From: Candidatus Gastranaerophilales bacterium
Lineage (GTDB): Bacteria; Cyanobacteriota; Vampirovibrionia; Gastranaerophilales; Gastranaerophilaceae
NCBI GenBank assembly: GCA_947589425.1
Contig: CANQAV010000002.1
Coordinates: 62,001-126,000, forward strand
Direction: 5' to 3'
DNA: 64,000 nucleotides
Under the pieces are notes generated by a model. The model did not search any database, had not been told where the DNA came from, and was given only the letters and a program-made list of their open reading frames with translations. The position numbers were made by a program, and so were the translations under genes. Within the stretch, counting starts at the first letter, position 1; every line of letters starts with the position of its first letter. This document shows positions 7,565 through 16,420 of this stretch, in pieces.

Positions 7565-8686
7565 GTGGAAATTGTTTTAAACAAAGAAGATTTTTCAAAC
7601 GGAATTAAAATTGTTGAAAAGATTACTTCACAAAGAGCACTTCAGCCTGTTTTATCAAATATTTTAATTGAAACTGTATCAAGCGACAGAATTAAATTTT
7701 GTGCAACGGATTTAAATTTATCAATAAATTATAAAACATCCGCTCAAGTTGTAAAAGAAGGCGCAATTACATTGAGTGCCAAAAAAATATCGGAAATTGT
7801 TGCAAAACTTCAATCAACCGAAATAAGTCTTAAAACTGTTGAAGATACGAATAATGTTAAATTAAAAAGCGGTAAAACGGAATTTGATTTAATCGGAATT
7901 AGTGCAAGTGAATTTCCAAAAACCATGGAAAACGATGAAAAAGAAGAATTTCAAACATTCTCTATTGATAAAAACGAGTTTTCAAAAGCTATTAAACAGG
8001 TTATCTTTGCAGTATCTTTGCAGGAAACTCAAGCTGTTTTAACGGGTGTTTGTTTTAGTGTTTCTTCTTCAACTTTGGAACTTGCCGCAACTGACGGAAA
8101 CCGCCTTGCAAGAGTTCAAAAACAAATTGAACAGAAGTTTGATGAAACGGTTAATTTTGTTGTTCCTTCAAAAACTTTAATTGAAGTACAAAGAATTTCA
8201 TCTATTGTTGAAGATAAAAATATTACTTTAAAAGTTTACAAAAATAAAATAAGATTTGAATTTGAAAACCTTGCATTCCAATCAAGATTAATTGAAGGTA
8301 TTTATCCTAAATACCAACAGTTAATCCCTAATTCAAACGATAAAAAAATTGTTGTAGACAGAGCTGAATTAATTAATGCAATAGAAAGAGTTGCTATTAT
8401 GGCAAACGACAGAACAAATGTTGTAAAAATTAATTTTACTCAAGGACAATTGGAAATTATGGCAGATACTCCCGAAGCCGGACGTTCTAAAGATTATATC
8501 GATATTGAATATGATTTTGATGATATGTTGACTGCTTTTAACTATAAATATGTTTTAGACGGTTTAAAAAACATGGATTCCAAAAAAATTGAAATTGAAA
8601 TATCCGATGTTTTGGCTGCTTCAATATTTAAACCTCAAGAAGATGATTCAAATTATATTTGTTTGATTATGCCCGTCAAAGTTTAA
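7565..8686 (+). CDS. dnaN: DNA polymerase III sliding clamp (beta subunit)
   Basis: The ring-shaped clamp that tethers replicative polymerase to DNA. The 373-residue length and three consecutive clamp domains match the family; recognisable segments are QPVLSNILIET near the start, ATDGNRLARVQ in the middle, and a C-terminal YICLIMPVKV close to the standard IMPMR ending. The start is GTG, set by AAGGA 9 bases upstream. The gene has its own strong promoter. dnaA is not adjacent; dnaN apart from dnaA is also the arrangement in cyanobacteria. Confidence 0.97.
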   Translation: MEIVLNKEDFSNGIKIVEKITSQRALQPVLSNILIETVSSDRIKFCATDLNLSINYKTSAQVVKEGAITLSAKKISEIVAKLQSTEISLKTVEDTNNVKLKSGKTEFDLIGISASEFPKTMENDEKEEFQTFSIDKNEFSKAIKQVIFAVSLQETQAVLTGVCFSVSSSTLELAATDGNRLARVQKQIEQKFDETVNFVVPSKTLIEVQRISSIVEDKNITLKVYKNKIRFEFENLAFQSRLIEGIYPKYQQLIPNSNDKKIVVDRAELINAIERVAIMANDRTNVVKINFTQGQLEIMADTPEAGRSKDYIDIEYDFDDMLTAFNYKYVLDGLKNMDSKKIEIEISDVLAASIFKPQEDDSNYICLIMPVKV

Positions 8687-8697
8687 CAGGTAGTAAA

Positions 8698-9630
8698 ATG
8701 AAAGTCAGTGTTAAAACTCCAGCAACAATAGCAAACTTAGGTCCCGGATTTGATTCTTTCGGCTTGGCTCTGCCTTTATATAATATAATTTCGGTTGAAG
8801 AAACGGTATTACCGGGCTCCGGTATTGAAATTAATATTATTAATGAAAAAAATAACGAAAACGGTATAGGCGACGTTCCGACCGATAAGACAAATATTGT
8901 TTATAAAGCAATTGAACTTTTATATAATTTTATAGGTCAAGTACCTGCCGAACTAAAAATTACAATTAAAACGCAAATCCCGATAAGCAGAGGTTTAGGC
9001 TCATCTTCTTCCGTTATTGTAGGGGGGTTAATTGCGGCAAATGAATTACTCGGTCGTCCTGCTGATGAAAAAGTATTAATGTCAATTGCAACCGAAATTG
9101 AAGGACATCCCGATAATATTACACCTGCTTTTAAAGGCGGTATGACAATGGCATCTTGGGAAGATGACGGATCTGTTATATATAAAAAACTTCCATGGAA
9201 TGATGAATGGAAATTTATGGTATGTATTCCCGATTATGAACTGAATACCGAAATATCCCGTTCTGTTTTACCTAAAGAAGTACCTTTAAAAGATGCGGTT
9301 TTCAATCTTAAAAGGTCTGCAATGTTTATTGATGCTCTTTATACAAAAGATGAAAAAATGTTAAATTTTGCTCTTAAAGACAAGCTTCATCAACCCTACA
9401 GAGAAAAACTTGTACCCGGATTATCCGATATAATTAATAACCTAAAACACACAAACGGTGTAATAGGAACTGTTTTATGCGGTGCGGGACCTTCAATTTT
9501 AATTATATATAACGGTATCGGGGTTGGTGAGATTAAGGAAATAGTTACAAATACTTGGAATTATTTCAATGTAAAAACTAATTTTTTAAATCTTCCTCTT
9601 GAAAAAGAAGGAGCTTCCATAATAATTTAA
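8698..9630 (+). CDS. thrB: Homoserine kinase
   Basis: GHMP-family kinase that phosphorylates L-homoserine in threonine synthesis. The N-terminal KTPATIANLGPGFDSFG and the ATP-loop PISRGLGSSSS (about 95-105) are diagnostic, and the later LCGAGPS matches GHMP motif 3. The frame is open from an earlier ATG at 8659 inside dnaN, but homology begins at the ATG at 8698, just past the dnaN stop; 310 residues is the normal length. It probably reads through from dnaN with an 11-base gap. No thrC or hom is in the window. Confidence 0.95.
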   Translation: MKVSVKTPATIANLGPGFDSFGLALPLYNIISVEETVLPGSGIEINIINEKNNENGIGDVPTDKTNIVYKAIELLYNFIGQVPAELKITIKTQIPISRGLGSSSSVIVGGLIAANELLGRPADEKVLMSIATEIEGHPDNITPAFKGGMTMASWEDDGSVIYKKLPWNDEWKFMVCIPDYELNTEISRSVLPKEVPLKDAVFNLKRSAMFIDALYTKDEKMLNFALKDKLHQPYREKLVPGLSDIINNLKHTNGVIGTVLCGAGPSILIIYNGIGVGEIKEIVTNTWNYFNVKTNFLNLPLEKEGASIII

Positions 9631-9680
9631 AAATGTTTAATTATCTGTTATTCAAGAAAGTTTAGGACTGTTAAATAAAA

Positions 9681-11576
9681 ATGTTTAAATTTGATTGTAT
9701 TGTAGTCGGAGCGGGTCATGCGGGCATTGAAGCTTCGATAGCCGCTTCAAGACTTGGTTTAAAAGTATTGCTTACAACCTTAAATATTGAAAATATCGGC
9801 TTAATGCCCTGCAACCCTGCTGTCGGCGGACCTGCAAAATCCAATCTTGTAAGAGAAATTGATGCCTTAGGGGGCGTTATGGGTGAATTGGCGGATGGAA
9901 CATATTTACAGCTTAAAACTCTTAATTCTTCAAAAGGTCCTGCGGTAAGAGCATTGAGAGCGCAATCGGATAAAAGAGAATACAGGGCATTTGCAAGAAA
10001 ATATATTGAACGGGAAGAAAATATCACCTTAAAACAAACTCAAATTGTTGATTTAATTGTTGAAAATAATACGATTAAAGGCGCAATTGATGAACTCGGA
10101 ATTGAATATTATGCTCCTGTTGTAATTTTAACAACAGGCACAAGTTTGGACGGCAGAATATATGTCGGTTTAAAATCCTATCCTTCGGGAAGACTCGGCG
10201 AAAGAAGCGCAATAGGATTATCTGATGCTTTAAGAAAATTGGATTTAAAAATAAGAAAATTAAAAACGGGAACACCTGCCAGAGTTGACGGAAGAACAAT
10301 TGATTATTCAAAACTTGAACTTCATCCGGGGGATGAAATAGTTGATAATATGCCCCGCTTTTTCAGTTTTAAGCCAAACAGACCCATAAGAAAACAATAT
10401 CCCTGTTATTTAACAAAAACAAATGAATTAACTCATCAAATAATAAGAGAAAACCTCTGTTATTCCCCTTTATATCAAGGTTTAATTAAAGGAGTAGGTC
10501 CGAGATACTGTCCCAGTATTGAAGATAAAGTGGTAAGATTTTCACACAACCCTTCTCATCATATTTTTATTGAGCCCGAGGGAAAAGATACTTATGAAGT
10601 TTATATACAGGGCTTTTCTTCAAGTCTCCCTATCGAAGCACAGTTTAAAATGATACATTCTCTTCCTGGACTTGAGAGAGCTTCTGTTATAAAACCTGCT
10701 TATGCTGTTGAATATGATAGTGTCTGCGCTCTTGAAGCGGATTGCGGACTTATGACAAAAAAAGTTAAAGGATTATTTTTAGCGGGTCAAATAAACGGTA
10801 CTTCAGGTTACGAAGAAGCGGCAGCTCAAGGGCTTGTTGCCGGAATAAACGCAAAAAACTATTTAAATAATAAAGATTACATTGACCTAAACCGTTCAAA
10901 TTCTTATATCGGCACATTAATTGATGATTTGATTACAAAAGATATTGATGAGCCCTATAGAATGTTAACTTCAAGAAGTGAATACAGACTTATTTTAAGA
11001 CAGGATAATGCGGATTTAAGATTGTCCGAAATCGGCTACAGGGAAGGTCTTGTAAAAGAAAGCGACATTTTAAGAAAAAGGTTTAAAGAAGAAAAAATTG
11101 AAGAAGAACTTTTAAAATTAAAAAACTTTAAAATACAGCCCACAAAAGAAAATACCGAAATTTTATCAAAATATAATCAAAATATTGATACTGCAATCAA
11201 CGCTCTTAATTTCTTAAAACGTCCCAATACAAATTATTCAATCTTAAAGGAACTCGGCTATTCAAGTAATATTGATACGCAAGATACATATATGATAAGG
11301 GATATTCAAGAAGCAGCCGAAATTAAAATTAAATATGAAGGTTATATCAAGCGCCAGAGCGATTTAATTGAAAATCAATCAAAAACCGATAATATTAAAA
11401 TTCCGGATGATATAGATTATGAAAAGATAAAACAAATTTCAACCGAATCAAAAGAAAAATTAATTAAAATCCGCCCTAAAACAATCGGACAGGCTTTAAG
11501 AATAGGGGGAGTCAAACCTGCGGATGTTTCAGTGTTAATGGTTTTAATCGAACAACACAGAGCTGTTTTAAAATAA
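9681..11576 (+). CDS. mnmG: tRNA U34 carboxymethylaminomethyl-modification enzyme MnmG (GidA)
   Basis: FAD-dependent subunit that with MnmE installs the cmnm5 modification on wobble uridine of several tRNAs. The 631-residue length is standard. The dinucleotide-binding motif VGAGHAGIEA is at 8-17. Family signatures include CNPAVGGPAKSNLVREIDALGG, RALRAQSDK and PARVDGRTIDYSKLE, and the C-terminal helical MnmE-binding region is intact. It follows thrB by 50 bases. MnmE is not in the window. mnmG lies beside the origin in many bacteria, as does dnaN. Confidence 0.97.
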   Translation: MFKFDCIVVGAGHAGIEASIAASRLGLKVLLTTLNIENIGLMPCNPAVGGPAKSNLVREIDALGGVMGELADGTYLQLKTLNSSKGPAVRALRAQSDKREYRAFARKYIEREENITLKQTQIVDLIVENNTIKGAIDELGIEYYAPVVILTTGTSLDGRIYVGLKSYPSGRLGERSAIGLSDALRKLDLKIRKLKTGTPARVDGRTIDYSKLELHPGDEIVDNMPRFFSFKPNRPIRKQYPCYLTKTNELTHQIIRENLCYSPLYQGLIKGVGPRYCPSIEDKVVRFSHNPSHHIFIEPEGKDTYEVYIQGFSSSLPIEAQFKMIHSLPGLERASVIKPAYAVEYDSVCALEADCGLMTKKVKGLFLAGQINGTSGYEEAAAQGLVAGINAKNYLNNKDYIDLNRSNSYIGTLIDDLITKDIDEPYRMLTSRSEYRLILRQDNADLRLSEIGYREGLVKESDILRKRFKEEKIEEELLKLKNFKIQPTKENTEILSKYNQNIDTAINALNFLKRPNTNYSILKELGYSSNIDTQDTYMIRDIQEAAEIKIKYEGYIKRQSDLIENQSKTDNIKIPDDIDYEKIKQISTESKEKLIKIRPKTIGQALRIGGVKPADVSVLMVLIEQHRAVLK

Positions 11577-11671
11577 TTTGTTAACTTTTGTAACGAAATA
11601 TATAAAGTTTGAAATTTCATATCTTATATATACTTTATATATATGTAAGCAGTTACTAAAGGGCACAAGAG

Positions 11672-11845
11672 ATGAAATTAGAAATCACTGAAAACTTTGA
11701 TAAAAAACTCGCAGAACTTTATTCATCTAAAGTAACTGTTAACTTAGAAGCAAAATCAACACTTAACCCTAATGAATTTTGGAATTCAATGGAATTAATC
11801 GCAGTTAACCACAAAGCAATGATTAACTTCAGAATAGCAAGATAA
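11672..11845 (+). CDS. Unknown 57-residue protein
   Basis: A short ORF (start MKLEITENFDKKLAELY, end INFRIAR) followed by a tandem double stop (TAATAA) and then a strong terminator at 11881, so the unit looks like a real gene with its own end. No strong Shine-Dalgarno site is seen; GGGCACAAGAG lies just before the ATG. The peptide is charged at the N-terminus and has no membrane span, signal or cysteine. I do not recognise it. It is separated from mnmG by 95 bases of AT-rich sequence. Confidence 0.65.
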   Translation: MKLEITENFDKKLAELYSSKVTVNLEAKSTLNPNEFWNSMELIAVNHKAMINFRIAR

Positions 11846-11880
11846 TAACTATAAGTTATATAAGTAGAGGAAGAAGATTT

Positions 11881-11910
11881 AAAAACCGCCTTATTTAAAG
11901 GCGGTTTTTT
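11881..11910 (+). terminator. Bidirectional intrinsic terminator
   Basis: Stem AAACCGCCTT (11883-11892) with AAGGCGGTTT (11898-11907), 5-base loop, flanked by an A run on the left and a T run on the right. It can serve the 57-residue gene on plus and the TSCPD gene on minus. Confidence 0.92.
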
Positions 11911-11914
11911 GAAT

Positions 11915-12187
11915 TTATACCATTTGTTTTTCTTTATTTTTAATATATTGTTCAAGGCAAACCGCCAGTTGGTCAGGACAGCTTGTCGGTTTTGAATTAC
12001 AGAGAATTCCTTTTAATTTTTTTACAACTTCATTGATATTCATTCCGATAATAAGGTTTCTTATACCTTGAAGATTGCCGTTGCATCCTCCGAAAAATTC
12101 AACATTTTTAATTGTATTGTTATCTATTTCAATTCTTATTTGATTACAGCATGTGCCCTGTGTTATATAATTTATAATTTCGCTCAT
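11915..12187 (-). CDS. TSCPD-domain protein
   Basis: A 90-residue protein matching the small stand-alone TSCPD-domain family, whose name comes from the Thr-Ser-Cys-Pro-Asp motif visible near residue 68 (PTSCPDQLAVCL). The same domain is found at the C-terminus of adenosylcobalamin-dependent ribonucleotide reductases, where it binds zinc; other conserved cysteines here are in QGTCCNQI and GGCNGNLQG. The biochemical role of the free-standing version is unknown to me. It is transcribed toward the shared terminator at 11881. Confidence 0.8.
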   Translation of the reverse strand: MSEIINYITQGTCCNQIRIEIDNNTIKNVEFFGGCNGNLQGIRNLIIGMNINEVVKKLKGILCNSKPTSCPDQLAVCLEQYIKNKEKQMV

Positions 12188-12283
12188 ATTGCCCTCAACT
12201 TTTTTAACAATATTTTATCATTATAAAATTAAAAAAGGTATAATAAAATATACCTTTTTTAATTATTATATTTTATATTAATT

Positions 12284-13483
12284 TTAGTCATCCAATGCAT
12301 CAACACCGGGAAGAATTTTTCCTTCGATAAATTCTAATGAAGCTCCGCCTCCTGTTGAAACATGAGTGAAATCTTCAGCATTGGCAAATTTCTTAGCGGC
12401 ACTTACGGAATCTCCGCCGCCGATAACGGAAACCGCACCTTTTTTTGTTGCTCTTACCACCGCTTCCAATACGGCTTTTGTTCCGTTTGCAAATGCGGGA
12501 TTTTCAAAAGCGCCTACGGGACCGTTCATAAGAATTGTTTTTGATTTTTCAATTATTTCAGAGAAGGCTTCCTGTGTTTTAGGACCTGCATCAACCCCTT
12601 CAAAACCATCCGGAATGTTGTTTACATCAACAACTTTATTTTCGCCGTTTCCTGAGAAATCGTTTGTTACAAGTACATCTTGAGCTAAAACCAGATTAAC
12701 ATTTTTTTCTTTAGCCTTTTTTTCAATTGCTTTTGCGGTTTCAAGCTGGTCATCTTCACAAATTGAATTTCCTATTTTTCCGCCGTTAGCTTTAACAAAA
12801 GTATATGCCATACCCCCGCCGATAATTAAATTATCAACTTTATCAATTAAATTTTCCAAAACCCCGATTTTAGTTGAAACTTTTGCACCGCCGACAATAG
12901 CAGTAAAAGGATGTTCGGGATTATCAAGAGCAGAGCCTAAACATCTCAATTCTTTTTCCATTAAAAGTCCCGAAACTGCGGGTTTTAAAATTTTCGCAAG
13001 TTTAGCCGTTGAAGTATGATTTCGATGAGCTGCTCCGAAAGCATCATTTACATAAAAATCGCCTAATTGAGCAAGTTCTTGCGCAAATGTCATATCGTCA
13101 TCTTTAGCTTCTTCCGCTTTATAAAATCTTATGTTTTCCAAAAGCGCAACCTGACCTTCATTTAAGCCGATTAATTCTTTTTCGGCTCCTTGACCTACTA
13201 AAGATTTAACAAATAGTACACTTTTGTTTAAAACTTTTGCTAAATGTTTTGCAACGGGCTCTAAGCTGAATTCGGGTTTAACTTCGCCTTTGGGACGTCC
13301 TAAGTGCGCCATTAAAATTACTTTTGCACCTTTTTCGCATAAATAATTAACAGTCGGGATAATTGCTCTTATTCTTGTGTCATCCGAAACGTTGTTGTTT
13401 TCATCCAAAGGTACGTTAATATCAACTCTTACGAGAGCTCTTTTACCTTTAATGTCTCCTAAATCTTTAATAGATTTTTTCAT
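12284..13483 (-). CDS. pgk: Phosphoglycerate kinase
   Basis: Glycolytic enzyme that converts 1,3-bisphosphoglycerate and ADP to 3-phosphoglycerate and ATP. The 399-residue length is typical. Signatures: GKRALVRVDINVPLD at the N-terminus, HLGRPKGE, FYVNDAFGAAHR, VGGAKVSTKIGVLENL, the ATP-binding GPVGAFE and VIGGGDSVSA near the C-terminus. AAGGAG lies before the ATG. It stands alone with its own promoter rather than with gap or tpi. Confidence 0.98.
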   Translation of the reverse strand: MKKSIKDLGDIKGKRALVRVDINVPLDENNNVSDDTRIRAIIPTVNYLCEKGAKVILMAHLGRPKGEVKPEFSLEPVAKHLAKVLNKSVLFVKSLVGQGAEKELIGLNEGQVALLENIRFYKAEEAKDDDMTFAQELAQLGDFYVNDAFGAAHRNHTSTAKLAKILKPAVSGLLMEKELRCLGSALDNPEHPFTAIVGGAKVSTKIGVLENLIDKVDNLIIGGGMAYTFVKANGGKIGNSICEDDQLETAKAIEKKAKEKNVNLVLAQDVLVTNDFSGNGENKVVDVNNIPDGFEGVDAGPKTQEAFSEIIEKSKTILMNGPVGAFENPAFANGTKAVLEAVVRATKKGAVSVIGGGDSVSAAKKFANAEDFTHVSTGGGASLEFIEGKILPGVDALDD

Positions 13484-13520
13484 ATTAAAACTCCTTATAT
13501 AATGGCATAGTTATAAGGTA

Positions 13521-13549
13521 ATTTTAAAATAAATAAAATTAATATACAA
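13521..13549 (-). promoter_or_regulatory. Predicted pgk promoter
   Basis: Minus strand TTGTAT (13549-13544) and TAAAAT (13526-13521), 17-base spacer. Start of transcription would be about 30 bases before the pgk ATG and just downstream of the stop codon of the preceding small gene. Confidence 0.6.
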
Positions 13550-13550
13550 A

Positions 13551-13826
13551 CTATTTTGTGAAAAATTTTTTGATATTATCAATTAAATCAAAAAAGAAAT
13601 TTATTAATAAAGAAATAAAACTTTCCTGATCGGCATTATCGCCGGAATTTGATTTCTCAAAAGTATCTTGTTTTGAATCTTTATTTGAGAATTCTAATTT
13701 ATCCGTATTATCTTCTTCATCATCACGCCTGAAATAACCGGTGTTTCCCGCTCCGCCGGAGCATGATTTTGCGCTTGCTTGTACGTTAGATAAATTTCTG
13801 TTAGGCGGATTTATATCAAATGACAT
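13551..13826 (-). CDS. Unknown 91-residue acidic protein with a hydrophobic C-terminal helix
   Basis: I choose the internal ATG at 13826 (MSFDINPPN); an earlier in-frame ATG at 13883 overlaps the promoter elements and has no ribosome site. The N-terminal two thirds is polar and low-complexity (runs of D, E, N, S, and a CSGGAGNTGYF segment). The last ~25 residues (ISLLINFFFDLIDNIKKFF) form an amphipathic or membrane-associating helix. No family recognised. It lies upstream of pgk on the same strand but has its own promoter. Confidence 0.6.
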   Translation of the reverse strand: MSFDINPPNRNLSNVQASAKSCSGGAGNTGYFRRDDEEDNTDKLEFSNKDSKQDTFEKSNSGDNADQESFISLLINFFFDLIDNIKKFFTK

Positions 13827-13856
13827 AAAATTTCTTTCTTTGTTATTACTACTATA

Positions 13857-13885
13857 ATTATAGCATGTTTTTGAACTATACACAA
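13857..13885 (-). promoter_or_regulatory. Predicted promoter of the 91-residue protein gene
   Basis: Minus strand TTGTGT (13885-13880), 17-base spacer, TATAAT (13862-13857). It supports the downstream start at 13826 over 13883, which would lie upstream of the transcription start. Confidence 0.68.
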
Positions 13886-14006
13886 TATTAAGTTATTTGC
13901 GAAAAAATATTTTTTTTAATAAAATAAATATTAATAAATTAACGGGCAAAAAAAATAATTCAGCGTATTTAAATAAATAAGTGTTGTTTTAAAAAAGGGT
14001 GATGAT

Positions 14007-16370
14007 ATGAAAATTAATGCTGTTGGTGTACTTGGGAATAACCGTACTATTATTCCTTTTAAAAATAAATTAAATGCGGATTTTGTTCAAAATCCAAACG
14101 ATTTTAAAGCTTCCGACCCTATATCGCAGGAAAGTATGTGGTCAATGCTTTTGGCATTATCGGGAATTCACCCTTCCACTCTTACAAGCGAAAACAGAAT
14201 TAAACTTTTAAATACCCTGACAAGCACTAATGAATTATTTAACAATGTTCAAAGTCTTGATAGAATTCAAACAAACACTCTCATCAGAAAATATTTAAAA
14301 CAATACCGTGATATCCCGCTTCTATATGAAAACAATATGCTAAATCGAAACGGTGCAAAATATGACAGAGCAATTGAACACATAAGAAATACAGGGTTTG
14401 AAAAACTGACTTCAAATGAACCTATAAAACCCCTTAATCCAAATCCTTCAATATGGTCTGTTACAAGCGAATTTGCTCCGATTAAAGAAGGCGGATTGGG
14501 CTCTGTTCCACCCGAAATCAGAAACAATATCATCAAAAAAGGTATTGATATGCCTACCTTTGTACCTATGTATTTAGGCTCGGGTTCAAGCCTTACTAAA
14601 AACGGCGATAAATATACATACAGATATAAAAATTCATCATTTGAAAACCTTGAAAAAGCTGTTACGTTTAAAATGGATGTATACCGCTCGGGTGAAGTAA
14701 AAACAATACCTGTTGAAATATATCTGGATAAACATCTTGATGAAGAAGGAAACACAAGAAAACTCTTCTTTATTAAAACAGACGGCTATTTTGACGGCTC
14801 AATATATGAAGAAAACGCCAAAACGGAAGAACAGGAAAAATTTGCCGTTATGTCAAAAGCGGTTTATGAGCTCGCAAAAGCAAAAATTGAAGGTTTGAGA
14901 GCATTTAAAGAATGTGAAATAAATAATCAAGATGCATATGATGAATTAAGCTCACCTGATGCCATGATGCTTAACGATTGGCATGCAAGCCCTATTGCCG
15001 CTTTAATGAGATATAAAGCGGGTATGGAAAATGCCCACGGTCAAATAAGCGACGATACAAAAGAAAAGCTTGAAAACATGACAATTAATACTATCGGTCA
15101 TAATGCAATGTATCAGGGAGATACAAAAGCTCATAACGACGACAGACAAAGAATTGCATCAACTTCAAACGTATTAAATACTCTCTTTGATAAATATGCT
15201 TATGATATCGTATCAAACGCTCAATCAGGCTCCGCCAAACTTGACCCTGATAATCCAAAAGCACAAAATCTTGATAATGTACTGCTTGTAAGAGATGCAA
15301 AAACGGGTAAATACAGTACTAATTTCTTAAATATGGGCATCATTTTAAGTGATTTCTTTCACCCCGTAAGTAAAAATTATGCAGATGAATTAATTCGTCC
15401 TCAAAATGCGCACTTATCAAAACAGCTTCAGTGGGTAATTGAGCGCAAAACTAAAGCAGGCAAAGTTCAAGGTGTAATTAACGGCAATGACTATAACAAC
15501 ATCTCGCTTCCCGCTAAGGAAAAAAATATTAAACAATTCACGGGTCTTGATTTTGAAATTTATGATAAAAATTCACCCCTTGATGAAGTTTTGGAAAAAA
15601 GGAGAGAAAATAAAATTAATCTCTATAAAAATTTCATAATGCCTTTTACTCAATCAGAAGGTGTTTCCGAGGATAAAATTGAAAGCTTAAAACCATATAT
15701 TTCAAGACTTGAATTTGTTGAAGGCGAACAAGGTACAAATATTCCCTTGTTAAGTGATGAAGAAATTCTTGAAACTCCGATATTTATGTCAGGAGGCAGA
15801 CTGGTTGATCAAAAAGGTATTGACGTGTTATGCGGTGCCGTTAAAATGCTTTTTGATAATTGGGATAAAGATTTTAAAGGCAAACCCAAACCCATATTCT
15901 ATATTGCGGGCGGGGACGGCGAAAACGGAAAACAAAGAGCAATAATCGAAAATTTAAAGAACAATGAATTACAAAAAGAAGATAATGACAGGGTAATTTT
16001 TGGACACGGATTTACTTCCCTTTCGGGCTTTATGGCAGCATCCGATTATTTCTTGATGCCAAGTAAATTTGAGCCCTGCGGATTAACTCAATCAGAAACA
16101 TTTGCGGTAGGTACTCCGCCCATTGCTTCTTATGTCGGCGGTCTTGTTGATACGGTTAATCGAGATGGCAGAGAAAACGGAATTTTAACAACTCCGGATA
16201 AACCTTTGAGTGCAGAAGAATTTTATCAGGCAATAAAGAAGGGTCTTAAAATATTCTACGACGATAAAGAAAGATATCAGGGAATGGTTAAAGACTCTTA
16301 CACGGAAGACCTAAGCTGGTCTTTAGAGGGCGGCCCGATATATGAATATATGAAATATTTTGGGTCATAA
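14007..16370 (+). CDS. glgA: Glycogen/starch synthase-like GT5 glycosyltransferase, enlarged
   Basis: Predicted ADP-glucose (or UDP-glucose) alpha-1,4-glucan synthase. The GT5 domain starts near residue 149 (IWSVTSEFAPIKEGGLGSV), where KEGGLG replaces the usual KTGGL nucleotide-sugar loop. Later motifs are LNDWHAS, MSGGRLVDQKG (glycosyltransferase domain 2) and the catalytic-loop region MPSKFEPCGLTQSE. At 787 residues it is much longer than the ~480-residue GlgA: about 148 extra N-terminal residues and added segments around 330-420 and 480-560. A purine-rich ribosome site (AAGGGTGATG) precedes the ATG. No other glycogen genes are adjacent. GT5 family assignment is firm; donor and product are inferred. 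Confidence 0.85.
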   Translation: MKINAVGVLGNNRTIIPFKNKLNADFVQNPNDFKASDPISQESMWSMLLALSGIHPSTLTSENRIKLLNTLTSTNELFNNVQSLDRIQTNTLIRKYLKQYRDIPLLYENNMLNRNGAKYDRAIEHIRNTGFEKLTSNEPIKPLNPNPSIWSVTSEFAPIKEGGLGSVPPEIRNNIIKKGIDMPTFVPMYLGSGSSLTKNGDKYTYRYKNSSFENLEKAVTFKMDVYRSGEVKTIPVEIYLDKHLDEEGNTRKLFFIKTDGYFDGSIYEENAKTEEQEKFAVMSKAVYELAKAKIEGLRAFKECEINNQDAYDELSSPDAMMLNDWHASPIAALMRYKAGMENAHGQISDDTKEKLENMTINTIGHNAMYQGDTKAHNDDRQRIASTSNVLNTLFDKYAYDIVSNAQSGSAKLDPDNPKAQNLDNVLLVRDAKTGKYSTNFLNMGIILSDFFHPVSKNYADELIRPQNAHLSKQLQWVIERKTKAGKVQGVINGNDYNNISLPAKEKNIKQFTGLDFEIYDKNSPLDEVLEKRRENKINLYKNFIMPFTQSEGVSEDKIESLKPYISRLEFVEGEQGTNIPLLSDEEILETPIFMSGGRLVDQKGIDVLCGAVKMLFDNWDKDFKGKPKPIFYIAGGDGENGKQRAIIENLKNNELQKEDNDRVIFGHGFTSLSGFMAASDYFLMPSKFEPCGLTQSETFAVGTPPIASYVGGLVDTVNRDGRENGILTTPDKPLSAEEFYQAIKKGLKIFYDDKERYQGMVKDSYTEDLSWSLEGGPIYEYMKYFGS

Positions 16371-16390
16371 AGAGAGAACATTAAAGAGTA

Positions 16391-16420
16391 AAAAGCACTG
16401 TATAATTACAGTGCTTTTTT
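16391..16420. terminator. Bidirectional terminator between glgA and the efflux operon
   Basis: Perfect 12-base stem (16391-16402 with 16407-16418), 4-base loop TAAT, A run on one side and T run on the other, placed exactly between two convergent stop codons. Confidence 0.95.

Noticed and set aside
9716-10027. Antisense ORF of ~100 residues within mnmG
   Set aside because: It lies wholly inside a conserved gene and has no ribosome site or recognisable sequence.
11719-11955. 78-residue minus ORF downstream of mnmG
   Set aside because: Spans a strong terminator and lies opposite the 57-residue gene.
14267-14755. 162-residue antisense ORF in glgA
   Set aside because: Frame opposite a clear GT5 gene; composition is explained by that gene's codon pattern.
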